Shown here piece after piece: positions 1-10,005 of a stretch of DNA of 64,000 nucleotides (position 1 is its first letter; each line of letters begins with the position of its first letter). The notes below the pieces were generated by a model. The model was not told the origin of the DNA and ran no database searches. It was given only the letters and a program-made list of their open reading frames with translations. Source of the stretch: Siderastrea siderea (lineage: Eukaryota; Cnidaria; Anthozoa; Scleractinia; Rhizangiidae); contig OZ034972.1 in assembly GCA_964030785.1 (NCBI GenBank), positions 17,083,183 to 17,147,182 on the forward strand, given 5' to 3'. Both the position numbers and the translations under genes were made by a program.

Positions 1-3000
1 GAAAACGCTCTTTTGTACAAACTCGTGTACTTTGCTAAGAACCGCTAAAAACTGTTGTGCCCAGTGCAAAATTGAAAAAATCTGCTGATCTCGCGCTGGA
101 AACGTTGTTTTGTACAAACTCGTGTACTTTGCTGAATAGTGCTAAAAAGTGGTGCACCTAGTTCGAAAGTAACGAAACGTGCTGATCTCGGGCTGAAAAC
201 GCTGTTTTGTACAAAGTCCCGTTCTTTGGTCAAAACTGCTAAAAAGTGTTGTGCCCAGTGCGAAAATGACAAAACGTCCTGATCTGGCGCTGGAAACGCT
301 GTTTTGTACAAACTCGTGTACTTTGCTGAAAATCGCTACAAACTGGTAACCCAATGCAAAAATGACGAAACGTGCTGATCTTGGGCTGAAAACGCTATTT
401 TGCACAAAGTCGCACACTTTGCTAAAAACCGCTAAAAAGTGGTGTGTCCGGTGCAAAAATGACAAAACGTGCTGATGTCGGTCTAAAAACGCTGTTTTGT
501 ACCAAACTCCTGTACTTTGCTAAAATCGCTAAGAAAGGGGTGCACCCAGTGCGAAAATGACGAAACGTGCTGGTGTTGAGCTGTAAACGCAGTTTTTCAC
601 CAACTTGTGCACTTTCCTGAAAATGGCAAAAAATATAGCGCCAACTGCGGAATCGACAAAACGTGCTAAACTCGGGCTGAAAACTCTGTTTTGTACAAAC
701 TCGCGCACTTTGCTCAAAACAGCTTAAGAGTGTTGTGCCCAGTGCAAAAGTGCTGAGCTTGCGCTGGAAACGCTGTTTTGTACAAACTCGTGTACTTTGC
801 TAAAAATTGGTATAAAGTAGTGCGCCCAGTGTGAAAATGACAAAATGGGCTGATCTCGGGCTGAAAACACTGTTCTGTACAAACCGTGCACTTTGCTGGA
901 AATTTATGTAAAGTGGTGCACCCAGTGCAAAAATGACAAAACTTGGTGATGTCGGGGGTTGAAAACGCTGTCTTGGACAAACTCGTGCACTTTGCTAAAA
1001 ATGGCTAAGAAGTGGTGCACTCAGTGCAAAAGTGACAAAACGTTCTAATCTCGGGCTGAAAACACTGATTTCTACAAAGTCTTGCACTTTGCTGAAAACC
1101 GTCAAAAAGTGGTGCGCTCTGTGCAAAAATGACAAAACGTCCTTATCTTTTGCTGAAAACGCTGTTTTGTACAAACTCGTGCAGTTTGCTGAAAATGGCT
1201 TAAAAGTAGTTTGCCCAGTGGGGAATCGACAAAACGTGCTGATCTCGGGCTTATAACGCTGTTTTGGATAACTTCGTGTACTTTGCTAAAAACCGCTAAA
1301 AACTGTTGTCCCAGTGCAAAATTGACAAAACGTGCTGATATCGCGCTGGAAACGCTCTTTTGGATAAACTCGTGTACTTTGTTAGAAACCGCTAAAAACT
1401 GTTGTGCCCAGTGCAAAATTGACAAAACGTGCTGATCTCGCGCTGGAAACGCTGTTTTGTACAAATTCGTGTACTTTGCTAAAAACCGCTAAGAAGTGTT
1501 GTGCCCAGTGCAGAATTGACAAAACGTGCTGATCTCGCGCTGGAAACGTTGTTTTGTACAAACTCGTTTAGTTTGCCAAAAATTGCTAAAATTGGTGCGC
1601 CCAGTGCGAAAATGACAAAACTTGCTGATCTCGGGGGTTGAAAACGCTGTTTTGGACAAACTCGTGCACTTTGCTAAAAATGGCTAAGAAGTGGTGCACT
1701 CAGTGCAGAAGTGACAAAACGTGCTGATCTCGGGTTGAAAATACTGTTTTGTATAAACTTTAGCACTTTGCTGAAAACAGCTAAAAACTGTTGTGCCCAG
1801 TGCAAAAATGACAAAAGGTGCTGATCTCGGTCTGAAAACGCTGTTTTGTAGAAACTAGCACACTTTGCTCAAAACAGGTAAAAAGTGTTGTGCCCTGTGC
1901 GAAAATGACAAAACGTGCTGAGGTCACGCCGGAAACGCTGTTTTGTACAAACTCGTGCACTTTGCTGAAACTCGCTAAAAAGTGGTGCGCCCAGTGCAAA
2001 AATGACAAAACGTGCTCATTTCGGGCTGAAAACGATGTTTTTTACAAACTCATGTACTTTGCTGAAAACTGCTAAAAAGTAGTTTGCCCAAAGCGAAAAT
2101 GTCAAAGCGTGCTGATCTCCGGATCAAAACACTGTCTTGTACAAACTCGTGCACTTCTGCCGAAAACGTGGTACGTCCAGTGTTAAAATGACAAAACGTG
2201 GTGATCTTAGGATGAAAACGCTGTTTTGTACTTTGTACAAACGCATGCACTTTCCTAAAAATCGCTCAAAATTAGTCAACCAGTGCAAAAATGACAAAAC
2301 GTGCTGATCTCGGCTTGGAAGCGTTGTTTTGCACAAACGTTTGAACTTTGCTAAGAATGGGTAAGAAGTTGTGCGCCCAGTGCAGAATTGACAAAATGAG
2401 CTGATGTCGGGGGCTGAAAACGCTGTTTTGGACAAACTCGTGCACTTTGCTAAAAATGGCTAAGAAGTGGTGCACTCAGTGCAAAAGTGACAAAACGTTC
2501 TAATCTCGGGCTGAAAACACTGTTTTGTACAAAGTCTTGCACTTTGCTGAAAACCGTCAAAAAGTGGTGCGCTCTGTGCAAAAATGACAAAACGTCCTTA
2601 TCTTTTGCTGAAAACGCTGTTTTGTACAAACTCGTGCAGTTTGCTGAAAATGGCTTAAAAGTAGTTTGCCCAGTGGGGAATCGACAAAACGTGCTGATCT
2701 CGGGCTTATAACGCTGTTTTGGATAACTTCGTGTACTTTGCTAAAAACCGCTAAAAACTGTTGTCCCAGTGCAAAATTGACAAAACGTGCTGATATCGCG
2801 CTGGAACGCTGTTTGGGATAAACTCGTGTACTTTGTTAGAAACCGCTAAAAACTGTTGTGCCCAGTGCAAAATTGACGAAACGTGCTGATCTCGCGCTGG
2901 AAACGCTGTTTTGTACAAATTCGTGTACTTTGCTAAAAACCGCTAAGAAGTGTTGTGCCCAGTGCAGAATTGACAAAACGTGCTGATCTCGCGCTGGAAA

Positions 3001-6000
3001 GGTTGTTTTGTACAAACTCGTTTAGTTTGCTAAAAATTGCTAAAATTGGTGCGCCCAGTGCGAAAATGACAAAACTTGCTGATCTCGGGGGTTGAAAACG
3101 CTGTTTTGGACAAACTCGTGCACTTTGCTAAAAATGGCTAAGAAGTGGTGCACTCAGTGCAGAAGTGACAAAACGTGCTGATCTCGGGTTGAAAATACTG
3201 TTTTGTATAAGCTTTAGCACTTTGCTGAAAACAGCTAAAAACTGTTGTGCCCAGTGCAAAAATGACAAAAGGTGCTGATCTCGGTCTGAAAACGCTGTTT
3301 TGTAGAAACTAGCACACTTTGCTCAAAACAGGTAAAAAGTGTTGTGCCCTGTGCGAAAATGACAAAACGTGCTGAGGTCGCGCCGGAAACGCTGTTTTGT
3401 ACAAACTCGTGTACTTTGCTGAAATTCGCTAAAAAGTGGTGCACCCAGTGCAAAAATGACAAAACGTGCTCATCTCGGGCTGAAAATGATGTTTTTTACA
3501 AACTCGTGTACTTTGCTGAAAACCGCTAAAAAGTTGTTTGCCCAAAGCGAAAATAACAAAGCGTGCTGATCTCCGGATCAAAAGCCTGTCCTGTACAAAC
3601 TCGTGCACTTTGCCGAAATGACTAAAACGTGGAACATCCAGTGTTAAAATGTCAAAACGTGGTGATAATCGGCTTGGTAACGCTGTTTTGCACAAACTCG
3701 TGCACTTTGCTAAGAATGGGTAAGAACCTGTGCGCCCAGTGCAGAATTGACAAAATGGGCTGATCTCGGGCTGAAAACACTGTTCTGTACAAACCGTGCA
3801 CTTTGCTGGAAATTTATGTAAAGTGGTGCACCCAGTGCAAAAATGACAAAACTTGGTGATGTCGGGGGTTGAAAACGCTGTCTTGGACAAACTCGTGCAC
3901 TTTGCTAAAAATGGCTAAGAAGTGGTGCACTCAGTGCAAAAGTGACAAAACGTTCTAATCTCGGGCTGAAAACACTGATTTCTACAAAGTCTTGCACTTT
4001 GCTGAAAACCGTCAAAAAGTGGTGCGCTCTGTGCAAAAATGACAAAACGTCCTTATCTTTTGCTGAAAACGCTGTTTTGTACAAACTCGTGCAGTTTGCT
4101 GAAAATGGCTTAAAAGTAGTTTGCCCAGTGGGGAATCGACAAAACGTGCTGATCTCGGGCTTATAACGCTGTTTTGGATAACTTCGTGTACTTTGCTAAA
4201 AACCGCTAAAAACTGTTGTCCCAGTGCAAAATTGACAAAACGTGCTGATATCGCGCTGGAAACGCTCTTTTGGATAAACTCGTGTACTTTGTTAGACACC
4301 GCTACAAACTGTTGTGCCCAGTGCAAAATTGACAAAACGTGCTGGTGTCGCGTTGGAAACGCTGTTTTGTACAAACTCGTGTACTTTGCTAAAAACCGCT
4401 AAGAAGTGTTGTGCCCAGTGCAGAATTGACAAAACGTGCTGATCTCGCGCTGGAAAGGTTGTTTTGTACAAACTCGTCTAGTTTGCCAAAAATTGCTAAA
4501 ATTGGTGCGCCCAGTGCGAAAATGACAAAACTTGCTGATCTCGGGGGTTGAAAACGCTGTTTTGGACAAACTCGTGCACTTTGCTGAAACTCGCTAAAAA
4601 GTGGAGCGCCCAGTGCAAAAATGACAAAACGTGCTCATCTCGGGCTGAAAACGATGTTTTTTTACAAGCTCGTGTACTTTGCTGAAAACTGCTAAAAAGT
4701 AGTTTGCCCAAAGCGAAAATGTCAAAGCGTGCTGATCTCCGGATCAAAACACTGTCTTGTACAAACTCGTGCACTTTTGCCGAAAACGTGGTACGGCCAG
4801 TGTTAAAATGACAAAACGTGGTGATCTTAGGATGAAAACGCTGTTTTGTACTTTGTACAAACGCATGCACTTTCCTAAAAATCGCTCAAAGTTAATCAAC
4901 CAGAGCAAAAATGACAAAACGTGCTGAACTCGGCTTGGAAACGTTGTTTTGCACAAAGTTTTGCACTGTACAGTGCAGAATTGACAAAATGGGCTCATGT
5001 CGGGGGCTGAAAACGCTGTTTTGGACAAACTCGTGCACTTTGCTAAGAATGGCTAAGAAGTGCTGCACCCACTGCGGAAGTGCCAAAACGTGCTGATCTC
5101 GAGCTGAAAACAGTGTTTTGTACAAACTCGTGCACTTTGCTGAAAACCGTCAAAAAATGGTGCGCCCTGTGCGAAAATGACAAAACGTGCTCGTCTCTGG
5201 GGCTAAAAACGCTGTTTGGACAAACTCACGCACTTTGCTAAAAATCGCTAAACCGTGATGTGCCCGGTGCGAAAATGACAAAACATGCTGATCTCAGGCT
5301 GAAAATGCTGTTTTGTACAAACTCGTTCACTTTGCTTAAAATTGCTATAAAGTAAGTGTGTCCTGTGCGAAAATGACAAAACCTGCTAATCTCGGGCTGA
5401 AAACGTTGTTTCGTACAAACTCATGCACGTTGCTTAAAATTGCTATAAAGTAGTGCGCCCAGTGCGAAAATGACCAAACGTGCTGTTTTCGGGCTGAAAA
5501 CTTCTTTTTTGTACAAGCTCGAGCACTTTGCTGAAAATCGCTAAAAAGTGGTGCAGGCAGTGTCAAAATGATAAAACGGGGTGATTTTGGGCTAAAAATG
5601 CTGTTATGTACATTGTACAAACTTGCACTTTGCTGAAAACCGCTAAAATTGGTGTGCTCATTGTAAAAATGACAAAACGTGCTGATCTCGCGCCGGAAGT
5701 GCAGTTTTGTACAAACTCCTGTACTTTGATGGAAACCGCTAAAAAGTTGTGTGCCCAGTGCGAAAATGAGAAAACGTGCTGATCTCGGGCTGAAAACGCT
5801 GTTTCGCACAAACTTGTGCACTTTGCTAAAAATGGCTAAGAAGTGGCGCACCTGGTGCGAAAATTACAAAACGTGCTTATCTCGGACAAAAACCGCTGTT
5901 TTGGACAAACTCGTGTACTTTGCTAAAAATTGCTAAACAGTAGTGTGGCCAGTGGGAAAAGGACAAAACGTGCTGATCTCGGGCTGAAAACGGTGTTTTG

Positions 6001-7621
6001 TAAAAACTCGCGCGCTTTACTCAAAACAGCTAAAAAGTGGTGCGCCCAGTGAGAAAATGACAAAACGTGCTCAACTCTGGCTGAAAAAGCTGTTTTGTAC
6101 AATCTCGTGCACTTTGCTGAAAACCACTAAGAAGTAGTCTGCCCAGTGGGAAAACAACAAAGCGTGCTGATCTCTGGTTGAAAACGCTGTCTTGTAAAAC
6201 CTCGTGCACTTTTCTGAATATCGCTAAAACGTGGTACGCCCAGTGTGAAAATGACAAAACGTGGTGATGCTGGGCTCAAAACGCTGTTTTGATACTTTGT
6301 ACAAACTTGTGCACTTTGCTGAAAATCGCTCAAAATTCGTGCGCCCAGTGCGAAAATGCTAAAACGTGCTGATCTCAGGCGAAAAACGCTGTTTTGAATA
6401 AACTTGCGCACTTTGCTAAAAACTGCTAAAAAGTGGTGTGCCCAGTGCAAAAAATGACAAATCGTGCTGATCCCGGGTTGGAAACGCTGATTTGTATAAA
6501 CCCTTGCAATTTGCTAAAAATTGCTAAAAAGTAGTGTGCCTAGTGGGGAATCGACAAAACGCGCTGATCTCGCGCTGGAAACGCTGTTTTGTACAAACTC
6601 GTGTACTTTGCTAAAAATCGCTAAAAAGTAGTGCACCCAGTGCAAAAATGAGAAAACGTGGTGATCTCGGGCTAAAAACGCTGTTTTGTACAAAATCGTG
6701 GACTTTGGTGAAAACGCTAACAAGTGGTGCACCCAGTGCGAAAATGACAAAAGGTGCTGATCTCGGGGCCTGAAAACACTGTTTTGCACAAACTCGTGCA
6801 ATTTGCTAAAAATGGCTAAGAAAATGTGCGTTCAGTGCGCAATTGACAAAACGTGCTGATCCCGTGGGCTCAAAACGCAGTTTTGGACAAACTGGTACAC
6901 TTTCCTAAATGTGGCTAAGAAAAGTTGCACCCAGTGCGGAAGTGACAAAACGTGCTAATCTTGGGTTGAAAACACTGTTATGTACAAACTCGTGCACTTT
7001 GCTAAAAATCGCTAACAAGTGAAGTGCCCATTGGGAAATTCAGAAAACATGCTGATCTCGGGCTGAAAATGCTGTTTTGTAAAAACTCGTGCACTTTGCT
7101 AAAAATTGCTAAAAAGTAGTGCGCCTAGTGCGAAACTGACAAAACGTGCTGCGCTAGGCCTTTTTGTAAAAACTCGTGTACTTTGCTGAAAGTCCCTCAA
7201 AATTGGTGCACCCAGTGAGAAAATGACAAAACTACCTGATTTTCGACTGATTGAACAAACTCGTACACTTTGCTAAAAATGGCTAAGAAGTGTGGAATCG
7301 ATCAAACGTGGTGATCTCCCGCTGACGACACTGTTTTGTACAAACAGATGCACTTTGCTGAAAATTGCTAAAAAGTAGTGCGCCCAGTGCAAAAATGACA
7401 AAACATGCTCATCTCGGGCTGAAAATGCTGTTTTGCACAAACTCGCGCACTTTGCTAAAAACTGGTAACAAGTGGTGAACCCAGTGCAAAAATGACGAAA
7501 CGTGCTGATCTCGCGGGCTGAAAACGCGGTTTTGGACAAACTCGTGCCCTTTGCTGAAAATCACCCGAAATTGGTGCACCCAGTGCAAAAATGGCAAAAC
7601 GTGCTCAACTCTGGCTGAAAA
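1..7621. repeat. Satellite array S1 (about 97-bp monomer)
   Basis: Head-to-tail monomers of 97-98 bp. A typical monomer holds the palindrome TTTGTACAAA, then CTCGTGCACTTTGCT, a variable AAAA-rich stretch, GTGCGCCCAGTGC, AAAATGACAAAACGTGC and TGATCTCGGGCTG. Monomers differ by many substitutions, and distinct types recur in order (higher-order structure). Long open frames occur on both strands but are a property of the monomer, not genes. The array includes an uninterrupted version of the A insertion site (about 6,070-6,092) and of the B insertion site (7,197/7,198). It ends where A1 begins. Confidence 0.97.
830..4900. repeat. Higher-order repeat, 1,455-bp period (15 monomers)
   Basis: The same ordered set of variant monomers recurs at 1,455-bp spacing, exactly 15 x 97. 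For example, the variant with CGTTCTAATCTCGGGCTG lies at about 1,040, 2,495 and 3,950. The third copy is rearranged: near 4,575 it jumps to a later monomer type, so several monomers are missing. A further copy of the same block starts near 20,900 in array S3. Confidence 0.85.
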
Positions 7622-7753
7622 GGCATTATTGGCCTGACAATTAAAATTTTGATATCCCTCGCTGTCGTTGATTAACTTCAATTTTAACACGTGCCATGTG
7701 CTTCTAGCGATGTAGCCTCGAGGAATTTGTTGAGTTTCAGAGCTACAATTTTA
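7622..7753 (+). repeat. Terminal repeat A1 of element A1 (deleted form)
   Basis: Start of the element. It matches the A repeat that lies internally near the right end of other copies (for example 62,020-62,219). About 63 bp between CACGTG and CCATGTG are missing, as in A4. That missing piece holds the inverted pair AGGGTAT/ATACCCT seen in A3. Confidence 0.8.
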
Positions 7754-7778
7754 TACCTTTTTCCGCCTTCTTTGTCAG

Positions 7779-7823
7779 GTAAGTGTGTTTTAGCTACCCA
7801 TTTCCTCTACTGATTGCATTCAG
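7779..7823 (+). promoter_or_regulatory. Possible splice donor in the leader of A1
   Basis: TCAG followed by GTAAGTGTG at 7,779 is a strong 5' splice-site match upstream of the hydrolase start. A pyrimidine-rich stretch ends in CATTCAG at 7,823, but the 45-nt interval is very short for an animal intron. A better partner is the TTTATTTTGCAG acceptor ending at 9,082. Splicing between them would remove the hydrolase frame and bring the leader close to the Gag start. The donor is conserved in A3 (44,360) and A4 (56,368). This is inference only. Confidence 0.35.
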
Positions 7824-7951
7824 GACCGTTTACGTCTTTCCACGTATTTTTCTTCTGCATATCTTTTGTTGTTACGAACCTTGGGTTCGCTTGCTTCGTT
7901 CGTATCCGCCCGCTCATCTTCGCTTCGGTAGTTCATTATAATTCCGTCATT

Positions 7952-8602
7952 ATGAATAATTCAGTTCGTCCTAAGGCCCTCATCATCGGGCATTCTTTTG
8001 TCCGTCGTTTAAAGGACGAACTCCTGCGGAATTTTGACTCTCGTGCATCCCTTGATTTGGGGCTAGATCGAAGCATGGAGGTTTTGTTGCATGGCGTCGG
8101 CGGGCTTCGCGTTACTCAACTTCGCCCCATTATTTCCCAGAAAGTTCGCGATCTGTCGCCGGATGCTGTGCTTTTGGAAATCGGCACGAACGATTTGGGT
8201 TCTATTTCACCCGAAATTGTGGGCTCCGACATTCATGATATTGAGGAATATTTACATTTCTCTTTAGGTGTACAAATGATGGGTGTTTGTTTAGTGATAC
8301 CTCGTAGGGTTCGCGACTCGGGTTTGCCCGACGCTGGTTTCAATCTTTTGGCCCTGAAACTAAACCAGTACCTTTCTGTGTTGCTGGATGATACTCCTTT
8401 CGCTTTTGTCTGGCATCACGAGGAGCTGGAGTCGCTGGATCGCGCCATTTTGATGCCAGATGGTGTTCATTTGAATCCACGTGGCCAATACAAGCTGTAC
8501 CGGAGCTATCGTGGTGCACTGTTAAAGGCTTTACTTTGTCGTCTTAGAATTTTTCACGAGGGTTATGGGCTCTTAATAACTTGCTTTGTGTTTTTACTGT
8601 AA
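7952..8602 (+). CDS. SGNH/GDSL-family hydrolase of element A1
   Basis: A 216-aa frame from ATG 7,952; an in-frame upstream extension to 7,814 is leader sequence. I chose this start because the same MNNSVRPK start opens the frame in A3. The SGNH blocks are visible: GHS with the nucleophile Ser15, Gly in GVGGLR, GTND with Asn80, and DGVH with Asp170 and His173. The family hydrolyses esters or acetyl groups. Esterase frames of this kind are known in some YR retrotransposons and in CR1-type LINEs; the role in transposition is unknown. No signal peptide or membrane segment is evident in the core. A 1-nt deletion just before the normal stop (GTCGTCTTAG context) replaces the usual short tail with about 20 foreign residues, as in A4. 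Confidence 0.85.
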   Translation: MNNSVRPKALIIGHSFVRRLKDELLRNFDSRASLDLGLDRSMEVLLHGVGGLRVTQLRPIISQKVRDLSPDAVLLEIGTNDLGSISPEIVGSDIHDIEEYLHFSLGVQMMGVCLVIPRRVRDSGLPDAGFNLLALKLNQYLSVLLDDTPFAFVWHHEELESLDRAILMPDGVHLNPRGQYKLYRSYRGALLKALLCRLRIFHEGYGLLITCFVFLL

Positions 8603-9279
8603 TAATGTAAGCCTAGAATATTGATTATCTCATCATTGTTGGCCTGGCGCCCACTTAGCTGTTTTCGTGTCACATGGTTAACGCTCATTTATGGCCTCCC
8701 ACGTTTGCAGGGCATTTCTCTACACGTCGGCCTGGAGCGGACCTACCCTTTTTTGTTTTTATTAACGTTCATTTATGGCCTGCATTATTACTTGATTTGT
8801 TGGCCTGGAGCAGCCTTAGCAGGATTAATTTTCTTTCGATTTTCTTTTGGCCTTTTAAGTTGGCCTGGAGCACTAGTAACTAAGCCATTTGTTTGTACTA
8901 CTTTATTGCCTGCTTAAAGCCTGATTCCTTATTTGTCGGCCTAAGCAGAATTAGCACGTTGCTTTGTTTTAATTGACTTTCTGGCTTCGTGCTCATTTAT
9001 GGCCTACTTTGTTTTTGTTAGCCTGGAGCATACCTTGATTTTACGTTGTTTCTGCTCATTTATGGCTCTCTTTATTTTGCAGCTTCATGGGGTGGCACTT
9101 TGCGGCGACACTGTGTTTGTATAGTCTGCCATGCCACCCTGCTGCGCTCGTAATGTAATTGTTTTTATGTTTGTTTTTGTGTGTTATTTGAGCGGTGATC
9201 ACTTTTTGCAGCAACTTAACCTACAAACCAGCCTTCTTCGTAGGGGCTCGCTTGTCTGGTTCTTTTTGTTTATCCTAGA
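8603..9279 (+). repeat. Spacer of short interspersed repeats between hydrolase and Gag
   Basis: Non-coding spacer. The phrase CTCATTTATGGCCT (or TTCATTTATGGCCT) occurs near 8,683, 8,767, 8,991 and 9,056. GGCCTGGAGC or close variants occur near 8,641, 8,729, 8,803, 8,862 and 9,021. Together they form a degenerate alternating repeat of roughly 70-90 bp between about 8,635 and 9,090. Frames of 70-100 codons across it are translations of the repeat and are not credible genes. A pyrimidine-rich TTTATTTTGCAG ends at 9,082 and looks like a 3' splice site; a second (CTTTTTGCAG) ends at 9,211. Confidence 0.7.
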
Positions 9280-10005
9280 ATGCCTCGTGCTGCCAGAAAT
9301 CGTCGCCAGGCTAGACGCCCCGCCCCACCGGCCTTCCGTCGCAGCCAGAGGAACATCCAGCCTCCGGCCCGGTTAATCAATCCTGCCACTTCCCTCGATG
9401 CTGCAGCAGTGTCTTCCACCGCCACTTCTACAATTGCGAGCAGCCTCAACAACACTTTAACCCACACCACACCATCTGTCACCCAAGCAACCAGCACCTC
9501 CAACTCCATCATGGCTAGGAGCTCCCTCATCCAGGACATCACTCAAGCAGTGACCCACCAGGTGCTGCGTACCCTTTCCACACACGGTGTGGTGGCTGCC
9601 GGTATTACGGCGCCCTCGGCTGCTCCACCTCCCTTCCAACTATCCCATGATGGGGCTCTTGCTGCACCACTGGGGGCAACCGCGGGGCAGATGCCAGCGT
9701 ACAGGGGTCAGTGGCATCTGTCTTCCATAATCTTTCAGGTGAGCCTTTGGGGGTGGGGGCTCCGGCTCCAGGACAGGACAGGCCCAGGGATGTTTTTACC
9801 CCCACGTGTCTTTCCACTCATTGTCGAGTCCCTGCTAAACTTAAAGCCAAAATATGGGCTCATGAATATTTTGATTTTGGTTTGCTACTTGCCAACTCCC
9901 CTACGGAGCCACAGTACCATTTGTCTGTCACCACATCGGCAGTCTCTGGTTCAGCAGGCCTTCCCACCCTGTGCCTGGAGCCCACTAACAAGGCAAAGCC
10001 CCTGA
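9280..10005 (+). CDS. Gag N-terminal frame of element A1
   Basis: ATG 9,280 opens 241 codons. The first roughly 135 residues are basic (MPRAARNRRQ), then rich in Ser, Thr, Ala and Pro, with a short helical stretch (SLIQDITQAVTHQVLRTL), as expected for a Gag N-terminus. From about 9,690 the meaningful frame switches by -1 to the frame that begins near 9,651 and carries the conserved Gag core. The last roughly 100 codons of this frame are therefore a shadow. The same frame relation occurs in all copies, which means either an old 1-nt loss near the GCGGGG run or a recoding site. I see no canonical slippery heptamer. Confidence 0.6.
   Translation: MPRAARNRRQARRPAPPAFRRSQRNIQPPARLINPATSLDAAAVSSTATSTIASSLNNTLTHTTPSVTQATSTSNSIMARSSLIQDITQAVTHQVLRTLSTHGVVAAGITAPSAAPPPFQLSHDGALAAPLGATAGQMPAYRGQWHLSSIIFQVSLWGWGLRLQDRTGPGMFLPPRVFPLIVESLLNLKPKYGLMNILILVCYLPTPLRSHSTICLSPHRQSLVQQAFPPCAWSPLTRQSP

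Noticed and set aside
5345..5851. Long minus-strand open frames (up to 168 codons) in the satellite
   Set aside because: They repeat a translated 97-bp monomer, appear in all frames and arrays, and have no start or domain support.
1..7621. CRISPR-like array
   Set aside because: Repeats are contiguous 97-bp monomers that vary throughout; there are no unique spacers or cas genes, and the context is eukaryotic.
7779..7823. 45-nt intron in the leader
   Set aside because: Too short for a typical animal intron. A distant acceptor is more plausible.
7952..8602. Hydrolase as a host gene captured between satellites
   Set aside because: It lies between the A1 terminal repeat and Gag in every copy and shares their fate, so it belongs to the element.
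8621..8917. 98-codon hydrophobic frame after the hydrolase
   Set aside because: It is the translation of the TCATTTATGGCCT / GGCCTGGAGC repeats and is not conserved as a protein.
9739..9990. Intron starting at CAGGTGAGCC inside Gag to repair the frame
   Set aside because: Any nearby acceptor would remove the conserved Gag core (KLKAKIWAHEYF), so splicing here is unlikely.
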